This document shows, piece after piece, positions 63,312 through 64,000 of a DNA stretch of 64,000 bases; position 1 is the stretch's first letter, and each line of letters opens with the position of its first letter. This DNA comes from Lumbricus terrestris (taxonomy: Eukaryota; Annelida; Clitellata; Crassiclitellata; Lumbricidae). The notes under the pieces are model-generated. The model had not been told where the DNA came from and ran no database searches. It worked only from the letters and a program-made list of their open reading frames with translations. Position numbers and translations under genes: made by a program. Location: positions 11,729,257 to 11,793,256 of the forward strand of contig OX457053.1 in NCBI GenBank assembly GCA_949752735.1, written 5' to 3'.

Positions 63312-63943
63312 CATATCACACAACGGCCTATAACAAATTACGCCTTATGTGTTATTTAGGTGGCACTTTGTGCACGCTTGCACGCTGATGCACGAGAGCG
63401 TGTACCGTGTACGCGTGTAGGTGTGCACGTGCACGTGCACGTGCACATCCGTGTGTATGTGTTAGTGTGTAGGCGGTGTGTTTGTGCTACATGGAGGAAA
63501 TTGTGTTGGAAGTGATTGTAACATGGAGATGAGGTTGAGTGGCTGTTTATAATTATGATAATAGTATAATTATAATTATGATGAATAAAATGCATTAACG
63601 ATCGAATATAATCGACGCCGCATTTAATCAACAAATCACGACCAACTTAGATCGATTAATTATACCAAACGAAGATGAATTGATCAATCAATTAATTAAT
63701 CTTATTATACACATCAGAAAATCAATATTTATTCGCACCATGCAATCTCCAGCATTCTCGAGAACTGAAAAGCGCGTAGGCTAGGCTATACGTTACTCTT
63801 TCTGAGTGCAGTGGAAAATTCCTTCTCCTCATTAGGCAGTATAGTGTATACACATCGATTTCAAAAGAACTGATTAATCAGGACTGCGCTATGGTCTTAC
63901 CGTCTTACTCTTACAGGCATATAATATATAGACATATTAATTA

Positions 63944-63995
63944 ATTCATTCATTCATTCATTCATTCATTAATTCATTCATTCATTCATTCAAGA
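63944..63995. repeat. (ATTC)n microsatellite at window end
   Basis: ATTCATTCATTC run, like those that end LINE tails in this window. Confidence 0.85.
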
Positions 63996-64000
63996 ATTTA

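Overview
This is a 64 kb piece of a nuclear animal genome. It is AT-rich and repeat-rich, with short exons, GT-AG (and a few GC-AG) introns, tRNA-derived SINEs, L2/CR1-like LINE tails and many short hAT-type transposons. The proteins match bilaterian families. Together with the repeats this suggests a marine invertebrate, but I cannot name the species. There are no bacterial features.

Five protein-coding genes can be assembled exon by exon, with reading phases agreeing at every junction used. (1) 35-9713, plus strand: the C-terminal ~463 residues of HAUS5, an augmin subunit; the gene continues off the left edge. (2) 12860-26090, plus: complete ATP6V1A, the catalytic A subunit of the V-ATPase, 13 coding exons, ~626 aa. 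(3) 27887-33413, plus: an unrecognised Ser-rich protein of ~749 aa carrying a KEN box. (4) 47781-38324, minus: complete DKC1 (dyskerin), 15 coding exons, ~566 aa. (5) 59042-51699, minus: a small single-PDZ protein resembling harmonin PDZ1, whose 3' end may be alternatively spliced. Genes 1-3 run head to tail on the plus strand and converge on genes 4-5. The genes do not form one pathway; HAUS5, DKC1 and possibly gene 3 are proliferation-related.

Repeats fill the rest. At least 17 hAT-like non-autonomous elements were found, most with 8-bp target duplications. They fall into recognisable families: a GTGCAGTTGTAC family, a GAGCAGTGGGAACGC family, and a family with a GATGAC-T(n)-AGTCATC hairpin. 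One hAT copy at 61803-62973 still carries a BED-finger transposase fragment. LINE 3' ends and tRNA-headed SINEs share the same tail, which points to a SINE/LINE partnership. The right end (59-64 kb) is only transposons and microsatellites.

The most notable points are: three GC-AG introns among about 47 (two in ATP6V1A, one in DKC1); a DKC1 splice acceptor lying inside a minisatellite unit; a triplicated lysine-rich exon module at the dyskerin C terminus; a 26-nt exon that would switch the PDZ gene between two C termini; the unknown KEN-box gene; and a hAT element nested in a SINE that carries a 90-bp near-perfect palindrome. All gene models come from reading the sequence alone; no alignment or transcript data were available.
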